In this document: in pieces, positions 6,924 to 14,296 of the stretch
Position numbering within the stretch: the first letter of the stretch is position 1
Layout of the letters: each line of letters opens with the position of its first letter
Origin: Undibacterium sp. Jales W-56
GTDB lineage: Bacteria; Pseudomonadota; Gammaproteobacteria; Burkholderiales; Burkholderiaceae_D
Direction of reading: 5' to 3'
Assembly (NCBI RefSeq): GCF_025548535.1
Contig: NZ_JAJLQW010000006.1
Location: 1-64,000 of the forward strand
Length of the DNA: 64,000 nucleotides
Notes under the pieces: model-generated
What the model saw: only the letters and a program-made list of their open reading frames with translations
Database searches by the model: none
Told to the model about the DNA's origin: nothing
Translations under genes and position numbers: made by a program

Positions 6924-7298
6924 ATGAAATATCCAAACCACCGTTACGGCGACCCCGAACATCTACAGCACTACGCCGCCGGATGGCCTCTTAAAACACT
7001 GGCAAAGCATTTGCGCCGTGATGAACGTACCATTCGCCGATGGCTGTCCGGTACGCACAAAATCCCTTGGTGGGTTCCCGAACTGCTGCGGCTGGAGCGT
7101 TATGAGAAATATCACCAGATGCAGCAAATGAACATCAATCCGCGCCTGGCTAAAATGGGCATCGTTCGCGGTCAGGTCGTGGAGTTTCCCGATATCACCC
7201 GCATGCTTGCCCGACTCGACAAGCTGGACAACAAGCCGAACCCGATCAAGGTCAATAACGACCGGGTCATCGCTGAACTTCGCACCAAGTCTGGATAG
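6924..7298 (+). CDS. Phage-type HTH regulator (DUF3653-like)
   Basis: 124 residues from the ATG at 6924-6926; an upstream TTG in frame at 6903 is less likely. The segment PLKTLAKHLRRDERTIRRWLSGTHKIPWW-type (about residues 18-48) is a helix-turn-helix with a typical second helix RTIRRWLSG. Similar small proteins occur in filamentous phages and prophages of Xanthomonas and related bacteria. It is transcribed away from the leftward replication/late operon, with inverted repeats in the shared upstream region, as expected of the element's repressor or switch. A strong terminator follows its stop at once. Confidence 0.6.
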   Translation: MKYPNHRYGDPEHLQHYAAGWPLKTLAKHLRRDERTIRRWLSGTHKIPWWVPELLRLERYEKYHQMQQMNINPRLAKMGIVRGQVVEFPDITRMLARLDKLDNKPNPIKVNNDRVIAELRTKSG

Positions 7299-7300
7299 CA

Positions 7301-7325
7301 AAAAGCCCGCATTTGCGGGCTTTGC
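7301..7325. terminator. Terminator between the regulator and the PIN toxin gene
   Basis: AAAGCCCGCA (7302-7311) and TGCGGGCTTT (7314-7323) form a perfect 10-bp stem with a 2-nt minimum loop. It lies between two convergent genes and can serve both. Confidence 0.7.
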
Positions 7326-7326
7326 T

Positions 7327-7758
7327 TTATTCGTCTGGCATCCAGATTGGCACGTCGAACTTTGCGGCTTTTTTGGTCAAATCTTTATCTATCGCTGCCA
7401 GCGGTACGTCCAGCGTTACCGCCAAATCAAAATACGTCGCGTCATAGGTTTTGAGTTCCCATATTGTGGCTTTCTTGATAGATTCTTGAATGCTCATGGT
7501 TGACGGCACAACATCCGTGGTCATGAGGTCAATAAATCGCGCCGCCTGATCGACATGGGCGGCTGAAATGCGTCCCTGATGCTGTGCTTTTAGCAGTACA
7601 TAAGGGACTTCCACAAAAAAGATGTCCGGCACGATGAACCGGACTTTTCCGCGCTTATAAGCATCGAGCAATGAGATGGCGTAGTCTAGGCGTTTTCCCG
7701 GGGGGTCAATGAACCATGCTAGTGCAATTCCTGCATCCAGTACAACGACATCAACCAC
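7327..7758 (-). CDS. PIN-domain toxin (VapC-like ribonuclease)
   Basis: 143 residues, the usual VapC length. The acidic residues of the PIN active site are visible: D8 in VVLDAG, E50 in IFFVEV, D106 in TYDATYFDLA and D124 in AAIDKDL. VapC toxins cleave RNA, often tRNA or rRNA, when the antitoxin is lost. Its start overlaps the stop of the antitoxin gene by 8 bp, the classical toxin-antitoxin layout. It sits at the right side of the phage-like element and may stabilise it. The RNA target cannot be read from the sequence. Confidence 0.85.
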   Translation of the reverse strand: MVDVVVLDAGIALAWFIDPPGKRLDYAISLLDAYKRGKVRFIVPDIFFVEVPYVLLKAQHQGRISAAHVDQAARFIDLMTTDVVPSTMSIQESIKKATIWELKTYDATYFDLAVTLDVPLAAIDKDLTKKAAKFDVPIWMPDE

Positions 7759-7987
7759 GCGACTTCCTCATACTTTCCAGCATGCGACGCGAGCTAACGC
7801 CTGTGGTGCGTTCTTTGGCTTCACTGATAATGGTTTCGGCCAAACTACGCGACGCTTTGACATTGCCCTTGCGATGAATGATGACGCTATCGCCGGTCGC
7901 GACTTGTACCGTATGCATGGATTTCCCACGCCGGATTATTTCAATGTTGTCCGACAATTTCTTTCTGGCTTCGGCTAGTGTAGTCAT
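7751..7987 (-). CDS. Antitoxin of the PIN toxin
   Basis: 78 residues from the ATG at 7985-7987, with AGGAGG eight bases upstream. The N-terminal half looks like a small DNA-binding fold with a beta-rich core (VQVATGDSVIIHRKG), and the basic C-terminal tail (SSRRMLESMRKSRG) would cover the toxin. I could not assign it firmly to Phd/YefM or AbrB types. It precedes and overlaps the toxin gene. A perfect inverted repeat surrounds its ribosome binding site and is a likely autoregulatory site. Confidence 0.75.
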   Translation of the reverse strand: MTTLAEARKKLSDNIEIIRRGKSMHTVQVATGDSVIIHRKGNVKASRSLAETIISEAKERTTGVSSRRMLESMRKSRG

Positions 7988-8016
7988 AATCAATTCCTCC
8001 TATCAGGATTGATTAT
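7986..8016. promoter_or_regulatory. Inverted repeat around the antitoxin ribosome binding site
   Basis: ATAATCAAT (7986-7994) and ATTGATTAT (8008-8016) form a perfect 9-bp inverted repeat separated by 13 bp that contain the ribosome binding site. It is a good candidate operator for toxin-antitoxin autoregulation; as RNA it could also hide the ribosome binding site. Confidence 0.55.
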
Positions 8017-8017
8017 A

Positions 8018-8101
8018 TCACTTCAACTTTTTCAGCAAATAGCGGCTAAAAACGTAATACCCGACCGCTGCAATGGCGATGTATTTGACTGTTTTGTTCA
8101 T
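8018..8101 (-). CDS. 27-aa membrane peptide
   Basis: A very small gene with AGGAAACC directly before its ATG (8099-8101). The peptide reads MNKTVKYIAIAAVGYYVFSR and ends YLLKKLK: one apolar helix between positive ends. It lies upstream of the antitoxin gene on the same strand. It could be a small phage membrane protein or a type-I-toxin-like peptide; neither is shown. Confidence 0.4.
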   Translation of the reverse strand: MNKTVKYIAIAAVGYYVFSRYLLKKLK

Positions 8102-8133
8102 GGTTTCCTGATTCCGTTTTTTATTTCCAAGAT

Positions 8134-8355
8134 CATCAGACGACGCTCTGTGGCAAACGCCCATTTGCAGATACCGACACCCCCTGCGGGACGCCGGTGT
8201 ATCTGACGTTTTCGGCCATGCCTGAGCAGTTCACCGTACTCGCCGCAAGCCCCGATGAATCAGGACGATACAAGCCGCCAGTGGTGGCATATGTCGTGCG
8301 CGGCTATGTTTGGGATCGCCTTGATCCAGCCTTGCCAAAATTCGACAAGATGCAC
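8134..8355 (+). pseudogene. Remnant of a GFA-type (glutathione-dependent formaldehyde-activating) protein
   Basis: An open stretch without its own start encodes PCGTPVYLTFSAMPEQFTVL, then RYKPPVVAYVVRG and VWDRLDPALPKFDKM. This is the pattern of the C-terminal half of small GFA-family zinc proteins (a CG-x-P-V/L-Y segment and a WDxLDPxLPxFDKMP end). The N-terminal zinc-binding CHCG part is absent. It lies directly after the phage-like element and before the TetR gene, so the missing half may have been lost during insertion. Assigned from memory of the family. Confidence 0.45.
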
Positions 8356-8403
8356 CAATGTGAAATACAACATGTATGGCACATAATAATTCTGGTACAA
8401 TCG

Positions 8404-8413
8404 GTCCAAAATA
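8404..8413 (+). promoter_or_regulatory. GTCCAAAATA site upstream of the TetR gene
   Basis: The 10-mer GTCCAAAATA lies 15 bp before the tetR start and recurs at 9027-9036 upstream of the AhpD-like gene, where it is half of a palindrome. It is a likely TetR binding half-site that would link autoregulation and control of the detoxification genes. Confidence 0.4.
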
Positions 8414-8427
8414 TTTTGAAGGCACAC

Positions 8428-9000
8428 ATGGCAAGACATTTGGAGTTCGATCGCATACAAGCTGTTGCTCTCGCCGCCGACGCATTCTGGCGCGAGGGTT
8501 ACGAACCCTTGCCCGCGCTCGAACTGGCCGAGGCCATGGGCGTTGCCAAATCGTCTCTATACAACACCTTCGGTTCAAAGCGAGAACTATTTATACAGGC
8601 TGTGGCTCATTATTCTGAGCAGCAGCGTACCTATGTGCTCACTCTAGCGAAAAGCACAGATATCGTAGGCCGGTTACGCGAGATGCTGCTTGAAATAATA
8701 GGCAACAACGATGCCGGACGAGGTTGTCTTTTGGTCAATACGGCTACTGAACTTGGATTGCGCGATAAGGAAGTACGTCAGCACGTCAAGACTGGTTTCG
8801 ATGGTATGGAGCGCGCATTTGAGGCACTTATTTACGCAGGACAAAGATCAGGCAATATCAGTTCAAATATTAATCCACAACAATACGCCATCATCCTTGT
8901 TGCAGGTATAGCCGGCTTACGTGTTCTGGCGAAGGGCGGGTTTTCCGAAGACCAACTTCTTCCGGTGGTTGAAACACTACTAGCCGGATTATCGGAATAA
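8428..9000 (+). CDS. TetR-family regulator, NemR-like
   Basis: 190 residues from the ATG at 8428-8430 (GAAGG five bases upstream); the frame is open further upstream but that part is the GFA remnant. The N-terminal helix-turn-helix is clear (LAEAMGVAKSSLYNTFGSKRELF, here split as LAEAMGVAKSSLYN and TFGSKRELF). A Cys in GRGCLLVNTATELGL (about residue 95) sits where NemR-type repressors carry a redox-sensing Cys. It heads a cluster with an AhpD-like protein and an Old Yellow Enzyme, the usual NemR targets, so a repressor released by reactive electrophiles or quinones is likely. Confidence 0.75.
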   Translation: MARHLEFDRIQAVALAADAFWREGYEPLPALELAEAMGVAKSSLYNTFGSKRELFIQAVAHYSEQQRTYVLTLAKSTDIVGRLREMLLEIIGNNDAGRGCLLVNTATELGLRDKEVRQHVKTGFDGMERAFEALIYAGQRSGNISSNINPQQYAIILVAGIAGLRVLAKGGFSEDQLLPVVETLLAGLSE

Positions 9001-9013
9001 TTTTTTTATCGAA

Positions 9014-9036
9014 TTTGGACTGAAATGTCCAAAATA
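9014..9036. promoter_or_regulatory. Palindromic operator candidate before the AhpD-like gene
   Basis: TTTGGAC (9014-9020) and GTCCAAA (9027-9033) form a perfect 7-bp inverted repeat with a 6-bp spacer. The right half extends to GTCCAAAATA, identical to the site before the upstream tetR gene at 8404-8413. Probable TetR operator. Confidence 0.45.
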
Positions 9037-9075
9037 ATGAATAATCAAACTCATCATCTCAATAAGGAGCTATCA

Positions 9076-9651
9076 ATGAGCAACATTGCAAAACTTTCTC
9101 TGCCCCCAACTACTTTGGAGACTTCAGAAGGGCGTACCAAAGAAGTCTTGGAGGCTGGTAAAAAATCAGCCGGCAGTATTCCAAACATGTATGCGGGCAT
9201 GGCAAACTCCCCTGCTCTCCTGGATAATTATTTGCACGGTTATCAACTCTTTCGTACCGAGTCCGGCTTTACTCCTGCTGAACAAGAACTGGTATTTCTG
9301 AGTATTGCCCGTGTCAATGAATGCACTTACTGTGTCGCAGCGCACAGTTTTATCGCCGGTGCCGTCTCCAAGACTCCTGCTCAAGCCGTGCAAGCAATCC
9401 GTGATGATGCGTCTATCGAAGATGCCAGGCTGGCTGCGTTGAGCAAATTCACCCAAACGATGGTCTCATCGCGAGGTAAGCCTACCCCTGAGGAACTTGC
9501 AGCCTTTCTGAGTCTTGGTTACACCGAAAAGAACGTGCTTGAAATCATCCTTGCGATTGCTGTGAAGACGATCAGCAACTATTCAAATCATGTACTGCAT
9601 ACACCGGTAGACGCTATGTTCAAGGCTCAGTCCTGGGCACCTAAAGCATAG
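9076..9651 (+). CDS. AhpD/carboxymuconolactone decarboxylase-like peroxidase
   Basis: 191 residues from the ATG at 9076-9078 (AAGGAG six bases upstream). The active-site pattern E-C-x-x-C-x-x-x-H is present in NECTYCVAAHS (about residues 79-89); it is the AhpD-type redox dithiol used to reduce peroxides or alkyl hydroperoxidase partners. The whole protein is one helical carboxymuconolactone-decarboxylase-like domain, slightly longer than minimal AhpD. It sits between a NemR-like regulator and an Old Yellow Enzyme, so it probably takes part in peroxide or electrophile detoxification. The exact substrate is unknown. Confidence 0.8.
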   Translation: MSNIAKLSLPPTTLETSEGRTKEVLEAGKKSAGSIPNMYAGMANSPALLDNYLHGYQLFRTESGFTPAEQELVFLSIARVNECTYCVAAHSFIAGAVSKTPAQAVQAIRDDASIEDARLAALSKFTQTMVSSRGKPTPEELAAFLSLGYTEKNVLEIILAIAVKTISNYSNHVLHTPVDAMFKAQSWAPKA

Positions 9652-9699
9652 ACTAGCAGGACTGCTAATTAACTAATGAATTATTAACCACCTACTTTT

Positions 9700-10800
9700 A
9701 TGAATCTGAATCCAACTACCAACCATTCGAGACTCTTTTCTCCAGCAGTGCTCGGCACGGTATCCCTGAAGAACCGTATCGTGATGGCTCCCTTGACGCG
9801 CAGTCGCGCTGCAGACGGTAATGTTCCGCATGAATTAAATGCCCGTTACTATGCGCAAAGGGCATCCGCGGGCCTGATTATTTCGGAAGCGACCCAGATT
9901 AGTCCGCAAGGCCAAGGCTATCCGAAAACGCCCGGCATATACAGTCATGCCCAAATTTCCGGATGGCGCTCGGTGACCAATGCTGTACACGACCAAGGAG
10001 GTAAAATTTTTCTTCAGCTCTGGCATGTGGGTCGTGTTTCCCATCCCTCTACCCAGGAAAATGGAAATCTGCCTGTTGCACCATCCGCAATAAAACCTGT
10101 TGGCGAAATTTATACCGAACAAGGTATGCAACCCTTCGTTACTCCTCGCGCTCTCGAGATTAGCGAATTGCCCGAATTGATCGCTGACTTCCGGCAGGCC
10201 GCTGTTAACGCAAAAGAAGCCGGTTTTGATGGCGTTGAAATTCACGCCGCCAATGGCTATTTGATCGATCAATTTCTTCGCGATGGCACCAACCAGCGCG
10301 ACGACGCTTATGGCGGATCGGTGGAAAATCGAGCCAGATTGCTACGCGAAGTGACAGAGGCGGTGCTCACGGTATGGGAGCCTGGGCGCGTCGGAGTACG
10401 CCTCTCACCGGTCAATCCTTTTAACGATATGGCTGATTCCAATCCACAAGTCACCTTCGAGGCGATAACCGAGCAGCTCAACGCATATGGACTCGCCTAC
10501 CTCCATGTAGTTGAAGATCGTGAAACGAATTTCGACTTTCAAAAACTCCGACACATCTTCAACGGTGCCTATATGGCCAACGGCGGTTATGAACGCAACA
10601 GCGCCATTATCGCTATCGATACTGATCGTGCCGATTTCATTGCGTTTGGCAAACTTTTCATAGCTAATCCGGATCTCCCGAAACGCCTTCGTTTAGGTGC
10701 TGAATTTAATGTTCCACGCGAAGCATCGTTTTATGCGGGCGGTCCAGATGGCTATGACGATTACCCGTCTTTGGATATGCCGGATGCCGATACAAATTAA
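9700..10800 (+). CDS. Old Yellow Enzyme family NADH:flavin oxidoreductase (NemA-like)
   Basis: 366 residues, the normal length of NemA/XenB enzymes. The FMN barrel motifs are visible: SLKNRIVMAPLTRSRA near the start, FLQLWHVGRVSHP, the substrate-binding HAANGYLIDQF (His and Asn, with the proton-donor Tyr) and RDDAYGGSVENR. Such enzymes reduce activated C=C bonds and nitro groups, for example in N-ethylmaleimide, quinones and nitroesters. No strong ribosome binding site is seen. It is the last gene of the TetR-AhpD-OYE cluster. Confidence 0.9.
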   Translation: MNLNPTTNHSRLFSPAVLGTVSLKNRIVMAPLTRSRAADGNVPHELNARYYAQRASAGLIISEATQISPQGQGYPKTPGIYSHAQISGWRSVTNAVHDQGGKIFLQLWHVGRVSHPSTQENGNLPVAPSAIKPVGEIYTEQGMQPFVTPRALEISELPELIADFRQAAVNAKEAGFDGVEIHAANGYLIDQFLRDGTNQRDDAYGGSVENRARLLREVTEAVLTVWEPGRVGVRLSPVNPFNDMADSNPQVTFEAITEQLNAYGLAYLHVVEDRETNFDFQKLRHIFNGAYMANGGYERNSAIIAIDTDRADFIAFGKLFIANPDLPKRLRLGAEFNVPREASFYAGGPDGYDDYPSLDMPDADTN

Positions 10801-11057
10801 TATGCCCGGTACGTTTTGAAAGAGGTGCTAAGGCTCCCTGTAATCGGCGCTGAATCCTGCTCAATCACCGCTGGCTAAAGCTGGTGGTTGAGTGAACTTA
10901 TACTTAAAAATATGACAGTCGTTCAGATTCGGTTCTATAGAAATGTGTTGACACAGTTTTTTGTTAAAACCTTCCCCAATTTGCGGATCGTTTAGTCCGT
11001 GCGTTTTATGTTTGGCGGTGCGATACCTTGCAAAGTTTCCGATTATCCCGGCAGACA
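10801..11057. other. Intergenic gap after the OYE gene, with one imperfect hairpin
   Basis: No convincing gene. An imperfect inverted repeat at about 10860-10892 (CTCAATCACC ... GGTGGTTGAG with the loop region GCTGGCTAAAGCT) could be a weak terminator of the upstream cluster or a relic of a mobile element end. A 67-codon minus-strand frame here has no ribosome binding site. Confidence 0.3.
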
Positions 11058-11075
11058 TTGTCACAATCTAGTCAC
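11058..11075 (+). promoter_or_regulatory. PHO-box-like site before the phosphatase genes
   Basis: TTGTCAC-AATC-TAGTCAC matches the 7-4-7 direct-repeat layout of PhoB boxes (consensus CTGTCAT-AWAW-CTGTCAT, as recalled). It lies 68 bp upstream of the phosphatase start, with an AT-rich TTTATAT a few bases downstream that could be part of a -10 region. It suggests induction at low phosphate. Confidence 0.45.
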
Positions 11076-11142
11076 TTTATATCCATAAACTAGATGCGCA
11101 AAAGAGCAAGTCCGCTCTTCACTGAATTTAACAGGAACTATC

Positions 11143-12420
11143 ATGCAACGTCGCAAGCTGCTACAAACATTCATTACCGCTACCGCCTCTGCGCCCTTGC
11201 TGACCGTTGCCGGTACGGCGCTGGCGGCTTCTTCGCCAGCACCTAAGCTGCAGTTGGATTCCAGCCGGTGGTCTCCATTGAACGCCACGCGCATTCAGTC
11301 TGTCATTGAACAATTCGGATCCAGCAGCAAAACCTACGACCAAACCCGGCGCCCCTACGTTGTCTTCGACTGGGACAATACCTGCATCATGAACGATTGT
11401 GAAGAAGCATTGTTCATGCATCAGATTAATCACCTGAGCTTCAAACTCACACCCGTTGAATTTGCAGAGGTATTGCGCAAAGGCTTGCCTGGCGGGCCGT
11501 TCAAGGCTGAGGCTGGTCATGTTACGGTTGATGCAAAACCGGTAAAGATGGAAGATATCGCCGATGATGTCGAGGCCGATTATCGATCGCTATATGCTGC
11601 GAAACAAGCCAATAAGAGTCTTGACGATATCCGGCAAAGCGAAATATTCAAGGATTTTCGGGCCAAGCTTTATTTCATGTACGACGCGATCTGCGACAGC
11701 TATCCGATAGAAATCGGCTACAAGTGGGTTATTTATTTTTTCGCCAATATGAAGCCTGCAGAAGTGCAAGCCATGGCAGAAGAATCCAATAATCGCGCGC
11801 TCGGCGATGGACTCCGTAAAACCAAGTACGAAAGCTCACGTGAGATACCCGGCAAGGCTGGCGTCGTCGTTGCGACCCATTTCCACGGCTTGCGTATTCA
11901 TGAGGAAATGCGCATTCTGATGCATACATTCCGTGCCAACGGCATTGACGTTTTCGTCAGTACCGCTTCGCTTGACGATGTCGTACGCGTGTTCGCATCC
12001 CATCCAAACTACGGTTACGGCGTTCCTCCAGAAAATGTCATCGGTTTGCGCCTCGAAATGACAGACGGGAAATATACAAACACCTATCGGCAAGGCTGGC
12101 ATTTCAACTGGGGACCGGGCAAGACCATCGGCATTCAGAATGAGCTGGTGTCGAAAAAAGGCTATGACCCGCTCGTCGTATTCGGCGACAGCGACGGCGA
12201 TGCGTGGATGCTCAGAGACTTCAAAGGAACGCAACTCGGCGTCATCGTTAATCGCATGAAGAAAGGCGAAATCGGTGTCGACAGTCAGATGGCGGCCACC
12301 AGTCTTGGTCGCCGCGATGCACGCTTCATTTTGCAGGGCCGTGATGAAAATACCGGCCTGATGTTACCGGACGAGAAATCGATCAAATACGGCAAAGTCG
12401 AGAGAAAGCTGCTCGCCTGA
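11143..12420 (+). CDS. Exported HAD-family phosphatase, phosphorylcholine-phosphatase-like
   Basis: 425 residues, AGGA upstream of the start. The N-terminus (MQRRKLLQTFITATASAPLL, cleavage near ALA-AS) has the RR and hydrophobic core of a Tat-type signal. HAD motifs are visible: DWDNT at about residues 76-80 (nucleophile D76 and acid D78), the threonine/serine motif VSTAS, and the metal site FGDSDGD. It has large cap insertions, as in the phosphorylcholine phosphatase group. Placed behind a PHO-box-like site and followed by a secreted phosphoesterase, it probably releases phosphate from organic esters in the periplasm. The true substrate is not determined. Confidence 0.75.
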   Translation: MQRRKLLQTFITATASAPLLTVAGTALAASSPAPKLQLDSSRWSPLNATRIQSVIEQFGSSSKTYDQTRRPYVVFDWDNTCIMNDCEEALFMHQINHLSFKLTPVEFAEVLRKGLPGGPFKAEAGHVTVDAKPVKMEDIADDVEADYRSLYAAKQANKSLDDIRQSEIFKDFRAKLYFMYDAICDSYPIEIGYKWVIYFFANMKPAEVQAMAEESNNRALGDGLRKTKYESSREIPGKAGVVVATHFHGLRIHEEMRILMHTFRANGIDVFVSTASLDDVVRVFASHPNYGYGVPPENVIGLRLEMTDGKYTNTYRQGWHFNWGPGKTIGIQNELVSKKGYDPLVVFGDSDGDAWMLRDFKGTQLGVIVNRMKKGEIGVDSQMAATSLGRRDARFILQGRDENTGLMLPDEKSIKYGKVERKLLA

Positions 12421-12421
12421 A

Positions 12422-12479
12422 CTGGTATTTCCTTACCAGCATTTCCTTTAGTGCATGGCCTCGCATGGCGAGGCCATGC
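12422..12479. promoter_or_regulatory. Two perfect hairpins between the two phosphatase genes
   Basis: CTGGTA (12422-12427) pairs with TACCAG (12434-12439). GCATGGCCTCGC (12453-12464) pairs with GCGAGGCCATGC (12468-12479) as a perfect 12-bp stem with a 3-nt loop. No T run follows either, so they are more likely RNA-stability or partial-attenuation elements than simple terminators. Confidence 0.5.
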
Positions 12480-12502
12480 CAACATGTACCCTCCGGCACT
12501 CC

Positions 12503-14221
12503 ATGAAACCTACTGTCACCATTACGATACTTGCACTCAGTATCCTGCAACCACATCTTGCGCAAGCCGAGGTCAGGCCCACGACACCGATTGAACACGT
12601 CATTGTGATCGTCGGAGAAAACCGTACCTTCGATAATTTGTATGGCGTTTACAAGCCGAAGCGCGGCCAGACGATATCGAACCTGCTGTCAAAAGGTATC
12701 GTAAAAGAGGATGGCTCTGCCGGTCCGCATTATCAAGAAGCTGCGCAAAAATTGGGAGCCAGCTTAGGCGCTTATACACCGACGCCCAAGGTCAATGGTA
12801 GTTATACGACCTTACCTCAACCCTTCGCCGCAGGTGCTTTAGGTCAGCGCCGTGATGTTCCCGATGCGCGCTTTCCCGCTGTGCAGCCGAATGGTCCATT
12901 TCAAATTACCAAGCATGTCAGCTACGGTGCGCATACCGGTGACCCGATTCATCGCTTTTTCCAGATGTGGCAGCAGATCAACGGCGGTAACAGCGACATG
13001 TTTGTATGGGTCGCCGAAATGACCGGACCAGGACCAAGTAATGCGCCCGCTCCGCTGGCGCCTGGACGCACATTTCAGGGCGGTATTGCAATGGGTTTCT
13101 ACAATATGTCGACCGGGGATGCACCGTACTTCAAGCACCTTGCAGACAACTACGCAATCGCCGACAACTATCATCAGCCGGTGATGGGTGGCACCACGGT
13201 GAATTATTTTGCACTCGCCACCGCCGATGTCTCTTTCTATAACGAGAACGGCAAGCCTGGCGTGCCATTCGCAAAGCAGATAGAGAATCCCGATGCGCAA
13301 CCGTATACCAACAACTGGTACACGGAAGATGGCTACCGCGGCGGCAGCTATGTACAGTGCGCGGATATCACCCAGCCAGGTGTCGCCGGCATCCGCAATT
13401 TCTTGAACAAACTGCCTTACAAAGCATTCAACGACGGCAACTGTGAGCCGAATACCTATTATATGGTCAACAATATGGATCCGGCTTTTTCGCCGACGGG
13501 AGAACCGCTGGAACTCGGTCCTACCAAATTTTTGCTGCCGCCGCAAACCATTCCTCATATAGGGGATGCATTAAGTAAAGCCGGCGTGTCGTGGAAATGG
13601 TATAGCGGTGGGCGGAACGACGGCAAAGCCGTGGATAAAGAATATTGCGCGATGTGCGATACGCCTACGTTCTTTACCTCTACGATGACCGGTCCGGATA
13701 GGCAGAAACTGCAAGATCTGCATCAATTTTACGTTGACGTGAAGGATGCTCAGACCTTTCCTGCGGTCTCGGTCATTGCGCCTTACGACAGTATTTCCGG
13801 CCATCCGGGCTACGCAATGGAAACGAGTTTTGACGAATTGGTCGCTGATGTGGTGGCGCGCGTCCGCTCGAATTCAGCGTTGTGGAAAAAAACGGCGATC
13901 CTGGTGACCTTCGATGAAGGCGGCGGCTATTACGATTCCGGTTATGTGCAGTTCATCGATTTTTTCGGCGATGGCACCCGCGTACCGCTAGTTGCGATTT
14001 CCCCGTTCTCCAAGCGAGGCCACGTCGATCACACCTATTACGATCACGCGTCGATTGCGAAATTCATCGAGCGCAACTGGGGTCTCTCCCCTTTATCAGC
14101 GCGTAGCCGGGATAATCTACCCAACCCGATCATTGATAAACGCAATCCTTACGTCCCGTTGAACCGGCCTGCAATTGGAGACCTGATGAATCTGTTTGAC
14201 TTTACCCGATTCTCTCCATAA
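12503..14221 (+). CDS. Secreted phosphoesterase (phospholipase C / acid phosphatase AcpA superfamily)
   Basis: 572 residues when started at the ATG at 12503-12505, which gives a clean signal peptide (MKPTVTITILALSILQPHLA); no strong ribosome binding site is seen and upstream in-frame starts fall inside the hairpin. The N-terminal metal/nucleophile block EHVIVIVGENRTFDNLYG is typical of the PF04185 family. Further family motifs are GGTTVNYFA and the C-terminal VTFDEGGGYYD and DHASIAKFIERNW. Family members cleave phosphate mono- or diesters. The pairing with the upstream HAD phosphatase suggests a two-step release of phosphate from phospholipid head groups, which is inference. Confidence 0.8.
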   Translation: MKPTVTITILALSILQPHLAQAEVRPTTPIEHVIVIVGENRTFDNLYGVYKPKRGQTISNLLSKGIVKEDGSAGPHYQEAAQKLGASLGAYTPTPKVNGSYTTLPQPFAAGALGQRRDVPDARFPAVQPNGPFQITKHVSYGAHTGDPIHRFFQMWQQINGGNSDMFVWVAEMTGPGPSNAPAPLAPGRTFQGGIAMGFYNMSTGDAPYFKHLADNYAIADNYHQPVMGGTTVNYFALATADVSFYNENGKPGVPFAKQIENPDAQPYTNNWYTEDGYRGGSYVQCADITQPGVAGIRNFLNKLPYKAFNDGNCEPNTYYMVNNMDPAFSPTGEPLELGPTKFLLPPQTIPHIGDALSKAGVSWKWYSGGRNDGKAVDKEYCAMCDTPTFFTSTMTGPDRQKLQDLHQFYVDVKDAQTFPAVSVIAPYDSISGHPGYAMETSFDELVADVVARVRSNSALWKKTAILVTFDEGGGYYDSGYVQFIDFFGDGTRVPLVAISPFSKRGHVDHTYYDHASIAKFIERNWGLSPLSARSRDNLPNPIIDKRNPYVPLNRPAIGDLMNLFDFTRFSP

Positions 14222-14296
14222 TTTAATAAGGTTGCCCAAGTTTTGTTAGGGTACTCATCAAAGTTAGCATAAACACTGATGCAACCTGGGATCCTT

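Noticed and set aside
10861..11064. 67-codon minus-strand frame before the HAD phosphatase gene
   Set aside because: No ribosome binding site, no motif, and it covers the PHO-box-like region.
12839..13558. 239-codon minus-strand frame within the phosphoesterase gene
   Set aside because: Long but antisense to a gene with clear family motifs; it has Arg/His/Val-rich shadow composition.
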